Source: Pseudobdellovibrio sp031428275 (GTDB lineage: Bacteria; Bdellovibrionota; Bdellovibrionia; Bdellovibrionales; Bdellovibrionaceae). Taken from it: DNA of 64,000 nt. This document shows, in pieces, positions 6,467-15,185 of this stretch (position 1 is the first letter of the stretch; each line of letters begins with the position of its first letter). The notes beneath the pieces were generated by a model. The model did not search any database. It was not told the DNA's origin and saw only the letters and a list, made by a program, of their open reading frames with translations. A program made the translations under genes and the position numbers. The DNA is taken from positions 17,073 to 81,072 of the forward strand of contig JANPPC010000034.1 of NCBI GenBank assembly GCA_031428275.1, read 5' to 3'.

Positions 6467-9247
6467 ATGATGTCCAGTCGCTTCACCACAATTTTTAGTC
6501 GTTGCTTGGGCTTAGTTAGCCTAGGTCTCGTTATGACATTATTTTTTCAAAATTGTGGCGTCGAACAACCGCGGGTTGAATTCCCCTCGAGTGCCATGAA
6601 CCCGGCCGCCCATCAAACACTTAGCAGCGACACCAAGTGCGCAACTTGCCACGAGGCTGCCAGACCCCAGATTCGCACCCTGAACCATAATTTTAATCAC
6701 ACGAGTTCGTCTTTCATCGCCCAAGACTGTATAACTTGTCATGGCGACAAACAAACCTGGGGATCAACTTGGAGTGGCGGACAATATTCGCATTCTCCTT
6801 ATCCGGGTGCATGCCTTGAATGTCATAGTAATCAAATGCCTAAGTCGAATATTTTTATCGCGAATAATACAGCGCAGCCCTATTTACATACTGCGGGTGT
6901 TGAATGTTCGACGTGCCACACCAATACTTCACAATTTAATACTTTATCAAATTGGCGCCCTGCCATGGCCGAACCGAGTGGTTTGGTTGGTAGTAAATCA
7001 TTCAATATTCAAACGACTATCCCTAGCTTCGTCGGCTCCATCATGACCCGACCGGCACCCGTTTCAAAGATACTAAAACTAGAAATCGATCATTCTGACG
7101 TGCAGGTTTCTGCTTTGGCGTGCGTGACCTGCCATTCCAACAGCTCGACAACAGGATCGTTTTCGGGCGCTTTATTCCATAAAAATATTTCGTCAAATCC
7201 AGCTAGCTGCGTACAATGCCACACGGGTGCAAGGCCTTCAGGCGCGGTTGGTGTGAAGCAAATTATGCGTCACGAAGCGGTCGCCTGGGTGTCTAATACG
7301 ATTGGATCAGTCAACCGTGGAACCGCATCGATGGTCTTAGCCGAATGCACCAGTTGTCATACAAATGCGCCATCAATGCCCCTACCTGGGATTAATCCCA
7401 TTCCAAATTCTAAACCATTCTCTGGAGCTCAATTTCACGCCAATACGGCTGCCGCTGGTTTAGCATCGTGTTTAGATTGCCACGCTCACAGTCGGCCCGC
7501 AGGTTCAACGAATTTTACAGATCCCAACTGGCGCAACAAAACGAATATAGGTGCACCACCATTTACGACATTCGACTTAGCTCGACATGCACCTAATGTA
7601 GATTGCGCCACATGCCACACGGCACCTAGCGTCGCTAACACGACCGCTGCTAATTGGGCTACGGGAAATTTTAGTCACCCGAGCGCAAACTTAAATTGTT
7701 TAAATTGTCATACGGCCAGCGGGGTCTCATCAGTTAACCACACTGGCTTTAATTCGAATTGTGTTTCGTGTCATACGGGTGCTGCAACTCAGTTTCCTAA
7801 TCCTGTTATTGGCAGTTGGAAATTAGGCGTCAGCGGTGGGTCTCTTCCAACGGGCGTTGTAGGAGATAAAATAGTTTCCAACGCCGTTACTTGTACAGGA
7901 GTGCTAGGAAGTGTGCCTGCGTGCTCACCGGCAAGTCCAAACTTAATAGTTAAAGGAATGGATCACACCGTAAATACAAATGCGGTTTCTTGTCAAAACT
8001 GTCATGGACCAAATACCGCAACAGCTGCAAATGGAAAATTTCATACGCGCCCTACCGGCGCAGCCACGTGGACAGCGCCAGCTGCGGCAGATGTTACAAA
8101 TTGCATAAAGTGTCATGACCCTGCAACGAGTCCACAAAATGTAGCAAGCATAAGAAGAATTGGTACGGTTGGATCCTTAGCCAATTTAAATACGGGTGCC
8201 GCACCCTTTGCTGGTGTTCACCATGGAGTATCATTGATCGCTGGCCAGCAGTGCTCAACATGCCATACAGCACCTAGTACAACATCTGCAACAACTTGGA
8301 ATTTGGCAACAAAGATTCATGCTTCATTCACACAAACGCAGGTAGTAACTTGTACTGAATGCCATTACAAACGAATGCCGGCTGGGAATTTAGCACGAAA
8401 AAATCAGTTAACTTATAAGGGTACTCATGTGCCGCAGGAATTTACGCATACCAGTTTAACCAGTCTGCCAACTGTTCCTCAGCAACAGTGTGCAACGTGC
8501 CACACAGATGATGGAATATCATGGACAACCCCAGGAAAAAATACTTTCCACAATAAGGTTTCAGTGACATCAAACTGCAGCACTTGTCATAATGCCCCAC
8601 AGGGGGCCATCACTTCAGCAACGACGGGAATTACTTTCAATCATTCAAGTGTCGCCAATATTGGTGAATGTGCTACTTGTCACCAAGCTACGATTTCCCG
8701 TGTTAGCAACCGGGTGCCAACAGCTATTGACTGGGATGGCGGAATCGCTGCACCGGCAACCTACACAATACCTAGCCACACAAGCAGCGGAATCACGATT
8801 CCCGGCTATACGGGCGTGCACACGACTAATACGAATTGCGTTTCATGCCATGGGACAAATAACTATAAAGTTATAACTGCCTTTGACCACCAAGGCTTAC
8901 CGGCCGGCGAAAACAGTTGTGTTAGTTGCCATTTAGGATCGAAGAAAGATGTTGCGGCTTTTATTGCATCAACAAGTGTAATAACCGTGAAAGCTTTAGG
9001 AAGTCGGCATCATCCTACGGCAAAATTTAATGGAACTAGTTTAAGTTGCGTTGGCTGCCACACAAGAACTCGTGGAACGGCCACATTCACGAATTCAAAT
9101 GGTATCGTCTACCCTTCTGCTGCACGTGCGTCTTACGTTGCTGTAGGTTGCGGTTCAGTCAACAACTCAACTCTTTCATGCCATAATGGAAGTCAAGAAA
9201 CGATGACTATACCAACAACGCCGGGAACAACAGGTCGCTGGCGGTAG
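6467..9247 (+). CDS. Multihaem c-type cytochrome lipoprotein, 21 canonical CxxCH sites
   Basis: 926 residues with a signal peptide and lipobox (MTLFFQNCG) of the Phe-rich type common in Bdellovibrio-like lipoproteins. I count 21 CxxCH haem c motifs spread along the whole mature chain (first CATCH near residue 58, last CVGCH near 860). Many additional His residues precede them as likely distal ligands. Near the C-terminus a pair CGSVNNSTLSCH has nine residues between the cysteines and could be a non-canonical haem site. The mature sequence is rich in Thr/Ser/Asn/Ala, unlike the Lys-rich 30-haem protein downstream. AGGGAA about 7 bases upstream supports the first ATG. As a lipoprotein it probably sits at the outer membrane, possibly exposed, as a terminal electron-exchange cytochrome. 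Confidence 0.85.
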   Translation: MMSSRFTTIFSRCLGLVSLGLVMTLFFQNCGVEQPRVEFPSSAMNPAAHQTLSSDTKCATCHEAARPQIRTLNHNFNHTSSSFIAQDCITCHGDKQTWGSTWSGGQYSHSPYPGACLECHSNQMPKSNIFIANNTAQPYLHTAGVECSTCHTNTSQFNTLSNWRPAMAEPSGLVGSKSFNIQTTIPSFVGSIMTRPAPVSKILKLEIDHSDVQVSALACVTCHSNSSTTGSFSGALFHKNISSNPASCVQCHTGARPSGAVGVKQIMRHEAVAWVSNTIGSVNRGTASMVLAECTSCHTNAPSMPLPGINPIPNSKPFSGAQFHANTAAAGLASCLDCHAHSRPAGSTNFTDPNWRNKTNIGAPPFTTFDLARHAPNVDCATCHTAPSVANTTAANWATGNFSHPSANLNCLNCHTASGVSSVNHTGFNSNCVSCHTGAATQFPNPVIGSWKLGVSGGSLPTGVVGDKIVSNAVTCTGVLGSVPACSPASPNLIVKGMDHTVNTNAVSCQNCHGPNTATAANGKFHTRPTGAATWTAPAAADVTNCIKCHDPATSPQNVASIRRIGTVGSLANLNTGAAPFAGVHHGVSLIAGQQCSTCHTAPSTTSATTWNLATKIHASFTQTQVVTCTECHYKRMPAGNLARKNQLTYKGTHVPQEFTHTSLTSLPTVPQQQCATCHTDDGISWTTPGKNTFHNKVSVTSNCSTCHNAPQGAITSATTGITFNHSSVANIGECATCHQATISRVSNRVPTAIDWDGGIAAPATYTIPSHTSSGITIPGYTGVHTTNTNCVSCHGTNNYKVITAFDHQGLPAGENSCVSCHLGSKKDVAAFIASTSVITVKALGSRHHPTAKFNGTSLSCVGCHTRTRGTATFTNSNGIVYPSAARASYVAVGCGSVNNSTLSCHNGSQETMTIPTTPGTTGRWR

Positions 9248-9313
9248 GACTAATTCAAACGGTATGGCTACGTACTGTTTGCTAATTAATAAACTGAACT
9301 TTATAGTTTTAGT

Positions 9314-10162
9314 ATGAAAATTTATATGTTCACTTGGTTATTACTTACTGCTTTGCTTGGATTTGAATATTGGGCACTCACCTATAACAACAATTTTAGT
9401 TTTTTACTTGCGCTACAAAGATTAAATCTCATTGATTCTAATCTAAAATTTAGTACGGCACCTGGTCGAACAATTAGTTTGTGGATTGGATGGATTGGCT
9501 ACGGCCTTATGGTACTGATGAATGTCTATTCGATGCGAAAGCGTTTTGAATTTATGAATAGACTTGGAAAACTATCGTACTGGTTAAACTGTCATATTTT
9601 TTGTGGCTTACTGGGCCCAACCTTGATTATTTTTCATACGGGCCTGAAAGTCCGAGGTCTAGTGGGAATTTCATTCTGGAGCATGATCGTATCTTTAGCT
9701 AGCGGCATCATTGGTAAATATTTTTTTACTCAGATGTCAGCACAACGAAGTGATTTCGATAACGCGTCTATGGCCGCTTTGAATAGTTTAAATGAGTCTT
9801 TTCAAAGGCGAAAAATGGCCGTCGATGAAAAATATAAAATCAAAATACTGAATGCAAATCTTTCGTTTGCCGGAGCCGTATTAACGAATAAAACAATCAA
9901 TCCTATATCTGCTTTTTTCTATTCTTTCTTGGGTGATTTTAGACTGTATTTTTTTGATATGCCAATTCCTAAAGAGTGGCCGCTTTCGGCAAGAGCATAT
10001 ATCTCTAGCTACAGCCTTAACAGAAGGAAATCCCAGTTTCTCGGGTCCTATGAGAAACTGATGGGATACTGGCACGCTTTTCATTTTCCGTTCGCGATTT
10101 TCATGCATATAGCGGCTGTTATTCACATTGCTTCATCACTCATTTTTCTAGGCAGCGGCTAG
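9314..10162 (+). CDS. Membrane cytochrome b-like protein
   Basis: 282 residues with about five transmembrane segments: residues 2-21, 54-74, 91-113, 118-142 and 252-280. Histidines sit within the third (CHIFCGLLGPTLIIFH) and the last (YWHAFHFPFAIFMH then VIHIASS) segments at spacings suitable for two b-type haems. A soluble loop of about 110 residues, Lys/Asn-rich, lies between segments 4 and 5. No exact family recognised; it resembles b561/b6-like quinol-side subunits. It lies 66 bases after the 21-haem gene on the same strand, so it is probably co-transcribed and may pass electrons from quinol to periplasmic cytochromes. Confidence 0.6.
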   Translation: MKIYMFTWLLLTALLGFEYWALTYNNNFSFLLALQRLNLIDSNLKFSTAPGRTISLWIGWIGYGLMVLMNVYSMRKRFEFMNRLGKLSYWLNCHIFCGLLGPTLIIFHTGLKVRGLVGISFWSMIVSLASGIIGKYFFTQMSAQRSDFDNASMAALNSLNESFQRRKMAVDEKYKIKILNANLSFAGAVLTNKTINPISAFFYSFLGDFRLYFFDMPIPKEWPLSARAYISSYSLNRRKSQFLGSYEKLMGYWHAFHFPFAIFMHIAAVIHIASSLIFLGSG

Positions 10163-10174
10163 CTCGCCACACGA

Positions 10175-11884
10175 TCACTGCGCTGAAGAACGAGCTAGCT
10201 TACGTCGAAGAACACTTATGCCGATGACGAGCAGTTGAGCTGATACAAAAATTGCAACTGCTGTTGCTCCGCCGCTAGAAAATCCGTAAGAGTGCAGTCC
10301 CGCAGCTAAAATAAAATTAACTCCATACCAAGCCATTATAACCAGTAGATAAGCTACAGGCATCCAAGACAAGAAAGTTATCGGAGTAACCCAGCCAATA
10401 TAGCGCGCGTGTAATAGCGCAATAAAACCTAGATCAGCAATCAGGGCCCAGGTTTCTTTTGGATCCCATCCCCAGAAGCGGCCCCATGAATAATCGGCCC
10501 AAATCCCGCCAAGAATGATTCCAACCGTCAAAAGAAAGCATCCTAATTGAACCATACGATAAGCATAATGATAGAATTCTTGAATTTGCTTGGCCTGCAT
10601 CCTACCGAATATAACCTTAACTAATGTTACATTTCCTAAAATCATAGCTATAGTAAGGGCAGCATAAGAAATTGTGATCGTCGTTACATGTGTGGCTAAC
10701 CAAAAATTACTTCTTAAGACCGCAACAATTGGATCCATATCCGGGCTCAGAACCAGTGGAATATTTTCTGTTAACAGTAAAATCAGACCAGAACCTAAAA
10801 ACATAAAACCACTCATCACAGCATTTTTATAAAGTGAATATAAAATTAAACTAAATAAAGATACGCCAAATGCCACCCAAATCATGGTTCCGTACATGTT
10901 AGTAATAGGAGCAAATCGCGTAATGTAAACTCGAAGTACTAGGCCTATAATTGTCGGCGCAATTGTAAGTCCGAAAAGCCAATAAACAGAACGCACTGAG
11001 ATGAATTTTCTTGTCACATCAAGCAAAAGCAAAAGGGCTGAAATTAAGCTGATGACACTGGCCCATAGAAAAGGACGATAATCAAAAAACCAAACTTCAA
11101 TGTCTATTTTTTTAAGCGAATGACGAAAAAGCTCGGGCGTTGGTTGCGTCTTCGATATTTCGTTAAGCGTTTCAGACGTGGCATAAGCAAGCTGAAAATC
11201 CTTTCTTTTCAGTTCATCCAAATAGCGGTTTGCTGTTTGCGCTACTTCATTTTTTTCTAAGCCCTCTTGATCGGTCTTTTTTTCAAGCAAAGAAAAATCT
11301 ATTGATCCCGGGAAATGGTCCTTTAAGGCAATTTGACGAAACACATTCATTTGTGAAAACGCTTCAGTTACTTTTTTATCATTTTCATCAAGTTTATTGC
11401 CGTCTTGTTCTTTTTGAAAAATGGGCATCGCCAGTTTTTCAAGTTGTGAACTTTCTAAATCAGCCAACGAAAAATATTTTTTGTCGGCCGTGAACCCTAG
11501 TTTTTTTCGTAGCTCAATGTCACGAATTTCAATAAAAGGTGCGTACGGTGCCGCTTCGCTTGCTGAAAAGGTTAAATAAAGTTGTTCCGAACTTAAGCCC
11601 CAGCCCTTAAACTTCCCCGTGATAAATAAAACCGTCTCTCTAGAGAAAGTAGCAAACGGTTTTACGCGCCCATTCTGCGTCATAGCAGCGGTTCGAATTT
11701 TATCTACGTTAATTCGTTTTCCAAATTGAATTGATTCTTCAAGAGCACTTTCCGCAGTTAGTGGCTGAGATTGGCTTTGCATCGAATCATGCTGAGTGTT
11801 TGAAGCACCAGTTTGCGCAAAACAGACCTGAACTAAACACATCGTAAAACAAACTCGAACTAACAAATAAATTAAATGTTTCAA
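10175..11884 (-). CDS. ccsA: Cytochrome c biogenesis protein CcsA/ResC (System II haem handling)
   Basis: 569 residues. An N-terminal signal-like segment and a ~240-residue soluble region precede about eight transmembrane segments. The signature Trp-rich haem-binding WWD region is present (WADYSWGRFWGWDPKETWA), with conserved His residues in flanking segments (THVTTIT, LLHARYIGW). In System II this protein together with ResB exports haem and attaches it to apocytochromes at the periplasmic face. Its ATG overlaps the stop of the resB gene by 4 bases, so the two are translationally coupled. The large N-terminal soluble extension is longer than in minimal CcsA proteins and resembles fused forms in deltaproteobacteria-like groups. 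Confidence 0.9.
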   Translation of the reverse strand: MKHLIYLLVRVCFTMCLVQVCFAQTGASNTQHDSMQSQSQPLTAESALEESIQFGKRINVDKIRTAAMTQNGRVKPFATFSRETVLFITGKFKGWGLSSEQLYLTFSASEAAPYAPFIEIRDIELRKKLGFTADKKYFSLADLESSQLEKLAMPIFQKEQDGNKLDENDKKVTEAFSQMNVFRQIALKDHFPGSIDFSLLEKKTDQEGLEKNEVAQTANRYLDELKRKDFQLAYATSETLNEISKTQPTPELFRHSLKKIDIEVWFFDYRPFLWASVISLISALLLLLDVTRKFISVRSVYWLFGLTIAPTIIGLVLRVYITRFAPITNMYGTMIWVAFGVSLFSLILYSLYKNAVMSGFMFLGSGLILLLTENIPLVLSPDMDPIVAVLRSNFWLATHVTTITISYAALTIAMILGNVTLVKVIFGRMQAKQIQEFYHYAYRMVQLGCFLLTVGIILGGIWADYSWGRFWGWDPKETWALIADLGFIALLHARYIGWVTPITFLSWMPVAYLLVIMAWYGVNFILAAGLHSYGFSSGGATAVAIFVSAQLLVIGISVLRRKLARSSAQ

Positions 11885-13809
11885 GTGCTTTTCCTATTCT
11901 GCCGGTTTTTATAAACGCGACTTCTCATTAATGTAAATGATGCGATACCCAGGCAAAGTATTAAACTACCTAAGTACTTAACTGCACGACCTGGATCTTG
12001 ATTGACAGATAAAATAGAAACCGGTGCCTGCCCCGGATTTAAAGAAAAACTGGCTTGATATAAAGTAAATCCATCCGATTTGAGTGGCTCGTTCATTGAT
12101 ATGAGCGACTGTTCATTCGTTCGTGAGTGCGTAACCAGACTTTCGTAGCTGTATGGGGTTTCTGTTCCGGGGTAATCTTTTTTCGTGAATTTATCTAATT
12201 TGACTTCAAAAGGTAACTGCATACTTTCATTGGCAAACACCACGTATCCGTTACGTCCAGAAATGCTAAAGTTTTTAACTTCGCCTTGGCTAAGCCAAAA
12301 ACCTTTATCTTGCCCCAGTGGTTTCACAAACAGGGCGCTCGGAGGCAAATTTTTTCCTGGCTTGGGTCGAACGGCTCTGACATCAACTTGTTTTTCAGAA
12401 CCGAAATTGATAGCCCCGATAAAAAGCTGCATTCCCATCCAAGGAGTTTGAAATATGTCGCCTTCTTTCATCAACCTTTCGGCGATTCTTTCATCTTTTT
12501 TAATGAGTAAAATACGTACCTGCGACGGGTCCTTTCGATTGACATGAAATTCAATGATATTTTCGCCGGGAACAATACTTGATGCGGCCGCCTGCATCGA
12601 GGTTGTACTTTCATCGACTTCGGCCGGCGCATTCGCCGCAGAACCATCTATCTTAGGGTGGCCCGATGGCAGCACCGTATCTGAAGTTTCGACTCCCGCC
12701 AGATATTTGAAACTTAAGCCAAAAAGCCCATCTTTATTCAATGAAAAACTAGGAAATTTGCCATAAAGCACTTCCCTTACTTTTTCGTTTCCTTTTTCAA
12801 TTGATAACTCTAACGCAGGATTTAAAGCGCCAGCAGGATCTTCATTCTCGACCATTTTGTTTTCAGCTACGATGGCCCTAGAAAAAGATTTAACTAGCTT
12901 GATACTGACTCCGTTTTGCGAAATGCCTTTTTTAAGTTCAGCCAAACTTAATTTTCGTAATTCTTTTCCATTTTTTTGATCCAACACAACCACTGTATTT
13001 TCAGCCTGTGCGATGTTTCGTGATTGCACACCAGACGCATTCGCTTTTTGCTTTTTTTTCTTTGGAGCTTCAGGCTTTATAGAATTCTGTGGAATATCGC
13101 TGTCGTCGATAATTAATTTTAGCGTTGCCGGACCCATCTGGAATACTGGGTTTTCGTCACTGTGTAACCATTCTTTAACATCAAAAAATTGACTCTTCAG
13201 GCCAAAGCTAATGCCGACTGGGCCGTTGATGTCTTGGTTTGTTGCAAAACCTTTTTCAATCTCTGCAAATGGCACAAAGCGTTCAACTTTGACGATATGG
13301 CCAATTTTATCATTGATAAAATCAAGCTGGTTTTCCGACTTTTCAGAGAGCGTTTTATCAAAAACAACTGAACTTAATGTCGAGCTTCCGTCAAATTGAT
13401 ACCCAACCATGAGTCGCGGCATAGTCACCCTATTTTGCGACTGACCCTCTTCAAATTGTAATGAACCATCAATACCATAAATTTTAGTCATCCAACTTCC
13501 GATTAATACAATAATGATTCCGATATGAGTCATTACAAAACCCAACTGATAAAACTTCCACGGATACCGCGACAGCATGGATGCAAAAACATTCAAACCC
13601 AATAAAGCCAGCAAGGCGTCAAACCAAGGCGCATTATATAGAGCAATCTTTGCGTATTCTGCGTTGTGCATACTTTCAAAAACGGTTCCTACGGACACGG
13701 CAATGATTAAAGCAACTATAACTGGAACAGCCAACTTCACTGAAGATATATATCTAAAAAAAATGTTTTGATTCCATTTTGTAATAGTAGTTATTATAAA
13801 TTGATGCAT
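11881..13809 (-). CDS. resB: Cytochrome c biogenesis protein ResB-like
   Basis: 642 residues from the ATG at 13809, chosen because AAGGGA lies 4-5 bases upstream; an in-frame start at 13842 would overlap the divergent barrel gene. Topology fits ResB/Ccs1: membrane segments near the N-terminus (KLAVPVIVALIIAVSVG, FDALLALLGLNVF, YQLGFVMTHIGIIIVLIGSW), a large periplasmic domain, and a final transmembrane segment near 600-625 with a basic cytoplasmic tail. Family markers include SVKLAVP and FVMTHIGI with its conserved His. It works with CcsA in haem ligation to c-type cytochromes, and is placed directly among the genes for proteins bearing at least 51 haem sites. Confidence 0.85.
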   Translation of the reverse strand: MHQFIITTITKWNQNIFFRYISSVKLAVPVIVALIIAVSVGTVFESMHNAEYAKIALYNAPWFDALLALLGLNVFASMLSRYPWKFYQLGFVMTHIGIIIVLIGSWMTKIYGIDGSLQFEEGQSQNRVTMPRLMVGYQFDGSSTLSSVVFDKTLSEKSENQLDFINDKIGHIVKVERFVPFAEIEKGFATNQDINGPVGISFGLKSQFFDVKEWLHSDENPVFQMGPATLKLIIDDSDIPQNSIKPEAPKKKKQKANASGVQSRNIAQAENTVVVLDQKNGKELRKLSLAELKKGISQNGVSIKLVKSFSRAIVAENKMVENEDPAGALNPALELSIEKGNEKVREVLYGKFPSFSLNKDGLFGLSFKYLAGVETSDTVLPSGHPKIDGSAANAPAEVDESTTSMQAAASSIVPGENIIEFHVNRKDPSQVRILLIKKDERIAERLMKEGDIFQTPWMGMQLFIGAINFGSEKQVDVRAVRPKPGKNLPPSALFVKPLGQDKGFWLSQGEVKNFSISGRNGYVVFANESMQLPFEVKLDKFTKKDYPGTETPYSYESLVTHSRTNEQSLISMNEPLKSDGFTLYQASFSLNPGQAPVSILSVNQDPGRAVKYLGSLILCLGIASFTLMRSRVYKNRQNRKST

Positions 13810-13832
13810 GAAATCCCTTTGAAAGTTAAACT

Positions 13833-15185
13833 TTGAGACCATTTAATGTTAAGTATACTGGTTTGGCAATTTTGCTATCAGTTTTATTTCCAAGCAAGGG
13901 TTTTTCGGGAAACTGGAGCGGTCGTATCGTTTTAGGTGGCTATGCCTCAACTGAAAGGTTTGCTGAAACGACCGGCACCGGTTCTAGTAAAAACGATTTT
14001 CAAACTTTGTCGGGACGTTTTTATTTGAAAGGTGAAAATCTTGGCTCAGGCCAATGGGAATCCATCACCGATCTTCGCGATAAGCATGATTTTTTCGAAA
14101 AATTAAATAAAGAAAATTTGACGTTAGAGCCTCAAAATGAATTTCAAATACGCCAGGTCAGTATTGGCATAACAAATCCACGAAACTTTTGGGGTTTTCA
14201 GTTCGGTCGCTTTCCTGTTAGCGAAGTCGGCGCGGCCCATGTGGATGGACTTCAGATTAGAAATTACTGGACTCCAGAATGGAAAAGCACTTATTTTGCA
14301 GGACAGAATCCGCAACAACGAGAACGCAGTTACTTAAAAACAAATTCCGAAGCGCAAATTTACGGAACGAGTTTAACCTATCAAAAGTTAGGTGGCGACT
14401 GGGACCGAAACACCTATGCCAGCCACGGTGTGGTGCAAGATTTGTATTCCGGGCATATAGATCGCAATTACATATTTCAAAACGTCATCTATCAATGGAA
14501 CGAAGACAGTCGATTTATATCACTTCTTTACTATGATTTAGTTCCGCGCGGTTATGTACAAAACGGCACTGCCACTTGGCAGCAAGGATGGAGTCGCTAT
14601 TTCTTTACTGATCTAAATTTGATGGCTGTCGATGTGATTGAATACAGACGAAGACAAGGTGTTCTTGAAACTTTAATTAGTAGCCCTTACAGCGAAGCCA
14701 GTATTAGGTTGAACTTAAATTTAGCAGAAAAAATTGAAGTGAACCGTTTTTTTCTACAATTCACCAGCGGCAGCCGTCAGTTGGACAATTTAAAGCGTCA
14801 GTCAGTCGAGTTCGGTTATGTTAAATCAAAATTTTGGGGACCCAATTGGGATATTTATGCAACCGTAGAAGCTCGAAAAAATTTTACAAGTACAGACAAA
14901 TTGGCGCGCCTCGGCTTAGGATACTTCAGTCGGCGTTGGGATGCCAATTTAGACCTTGCAACTCAAATACAAAATAATGACAGCGGAGTCGTCACCCATC
15001 CACTTATGATTGATACGAGCCTATCTTATTTGATTTCTCGTCGGCTTTATGTTGCTGTTTCGGTTCAATCTGCTACAGATGAAAATGTAAAAATTGCGAG
15101 CGCTTTTTTTAAATTTGGTTACCGTTTTGGAAACCGTGAAGTGCCACCACTTCGAGACGGTGCTCCACCCCGGGGTGCTTTATGA
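13833..15185 (+). CDS. Outer-membrane beta-barrel, candidate porin of a porin-cytochrome conduit
   Basis: 450 residues starting at a TTG. A signal peptide ends near FSG-NW, then alternating aromatic/polar strands typical of an outer-membrane barrel run to a C-terminal FKFGYRFG. There is no CxxC pair near the N-terminus. Its stop overlaps the start of the 30-haem cytochrome gene (ATGA), which argues for a fixed pair. By analogy with porin-cytochrome systems of Geobacter (barrels of about 400-450 residues) and Shewanella MtrB, it may sheathe a multihaem cytochrome through the outer membrane. Homology to either barrel is not visible by eye. The start region is only 23 bases from the divergent resB start. 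Confidence 0.65.
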   Translation: MRPFNVKYTGLAILLSVLFPSKGFSGNWSGRIVLGGYASTERFAETTGTGSSKNDFQTLSGRFYLKGENLGSGQWESITDLRDKHDFFEKLNKENLTLEPQNEFQIRQVSIGITNPRNFWGFQFGRFPVSEVGAAHVDGLQIRNYWTPEWKSTYFAGQNPQQRERSYLKTNSEAQIYGTSLTYQKLGGDWDRNTYASHGVVQDLYSGHIDRNYIFQNVIYQWNEDSRFISLLYYDLVPRGYVQNGTATWQQGWSRYFFTDLNLMAVDVIEYRRRQGVLETLISSPYSEASIRLNLNLAEKIEVNRFFLQFTSGSRQLDNLKRQSVEFGYVKSKFWGPNWDIYATVEARKNFTSTDKLARLGLGYFSRRWDANLDLATQIQNNDSGVVTHPLMIDTSLSYLISRRLYVAVSVQSATDENVKIASAFFKFGYRFGNREVPPLRDGAPPRGAL

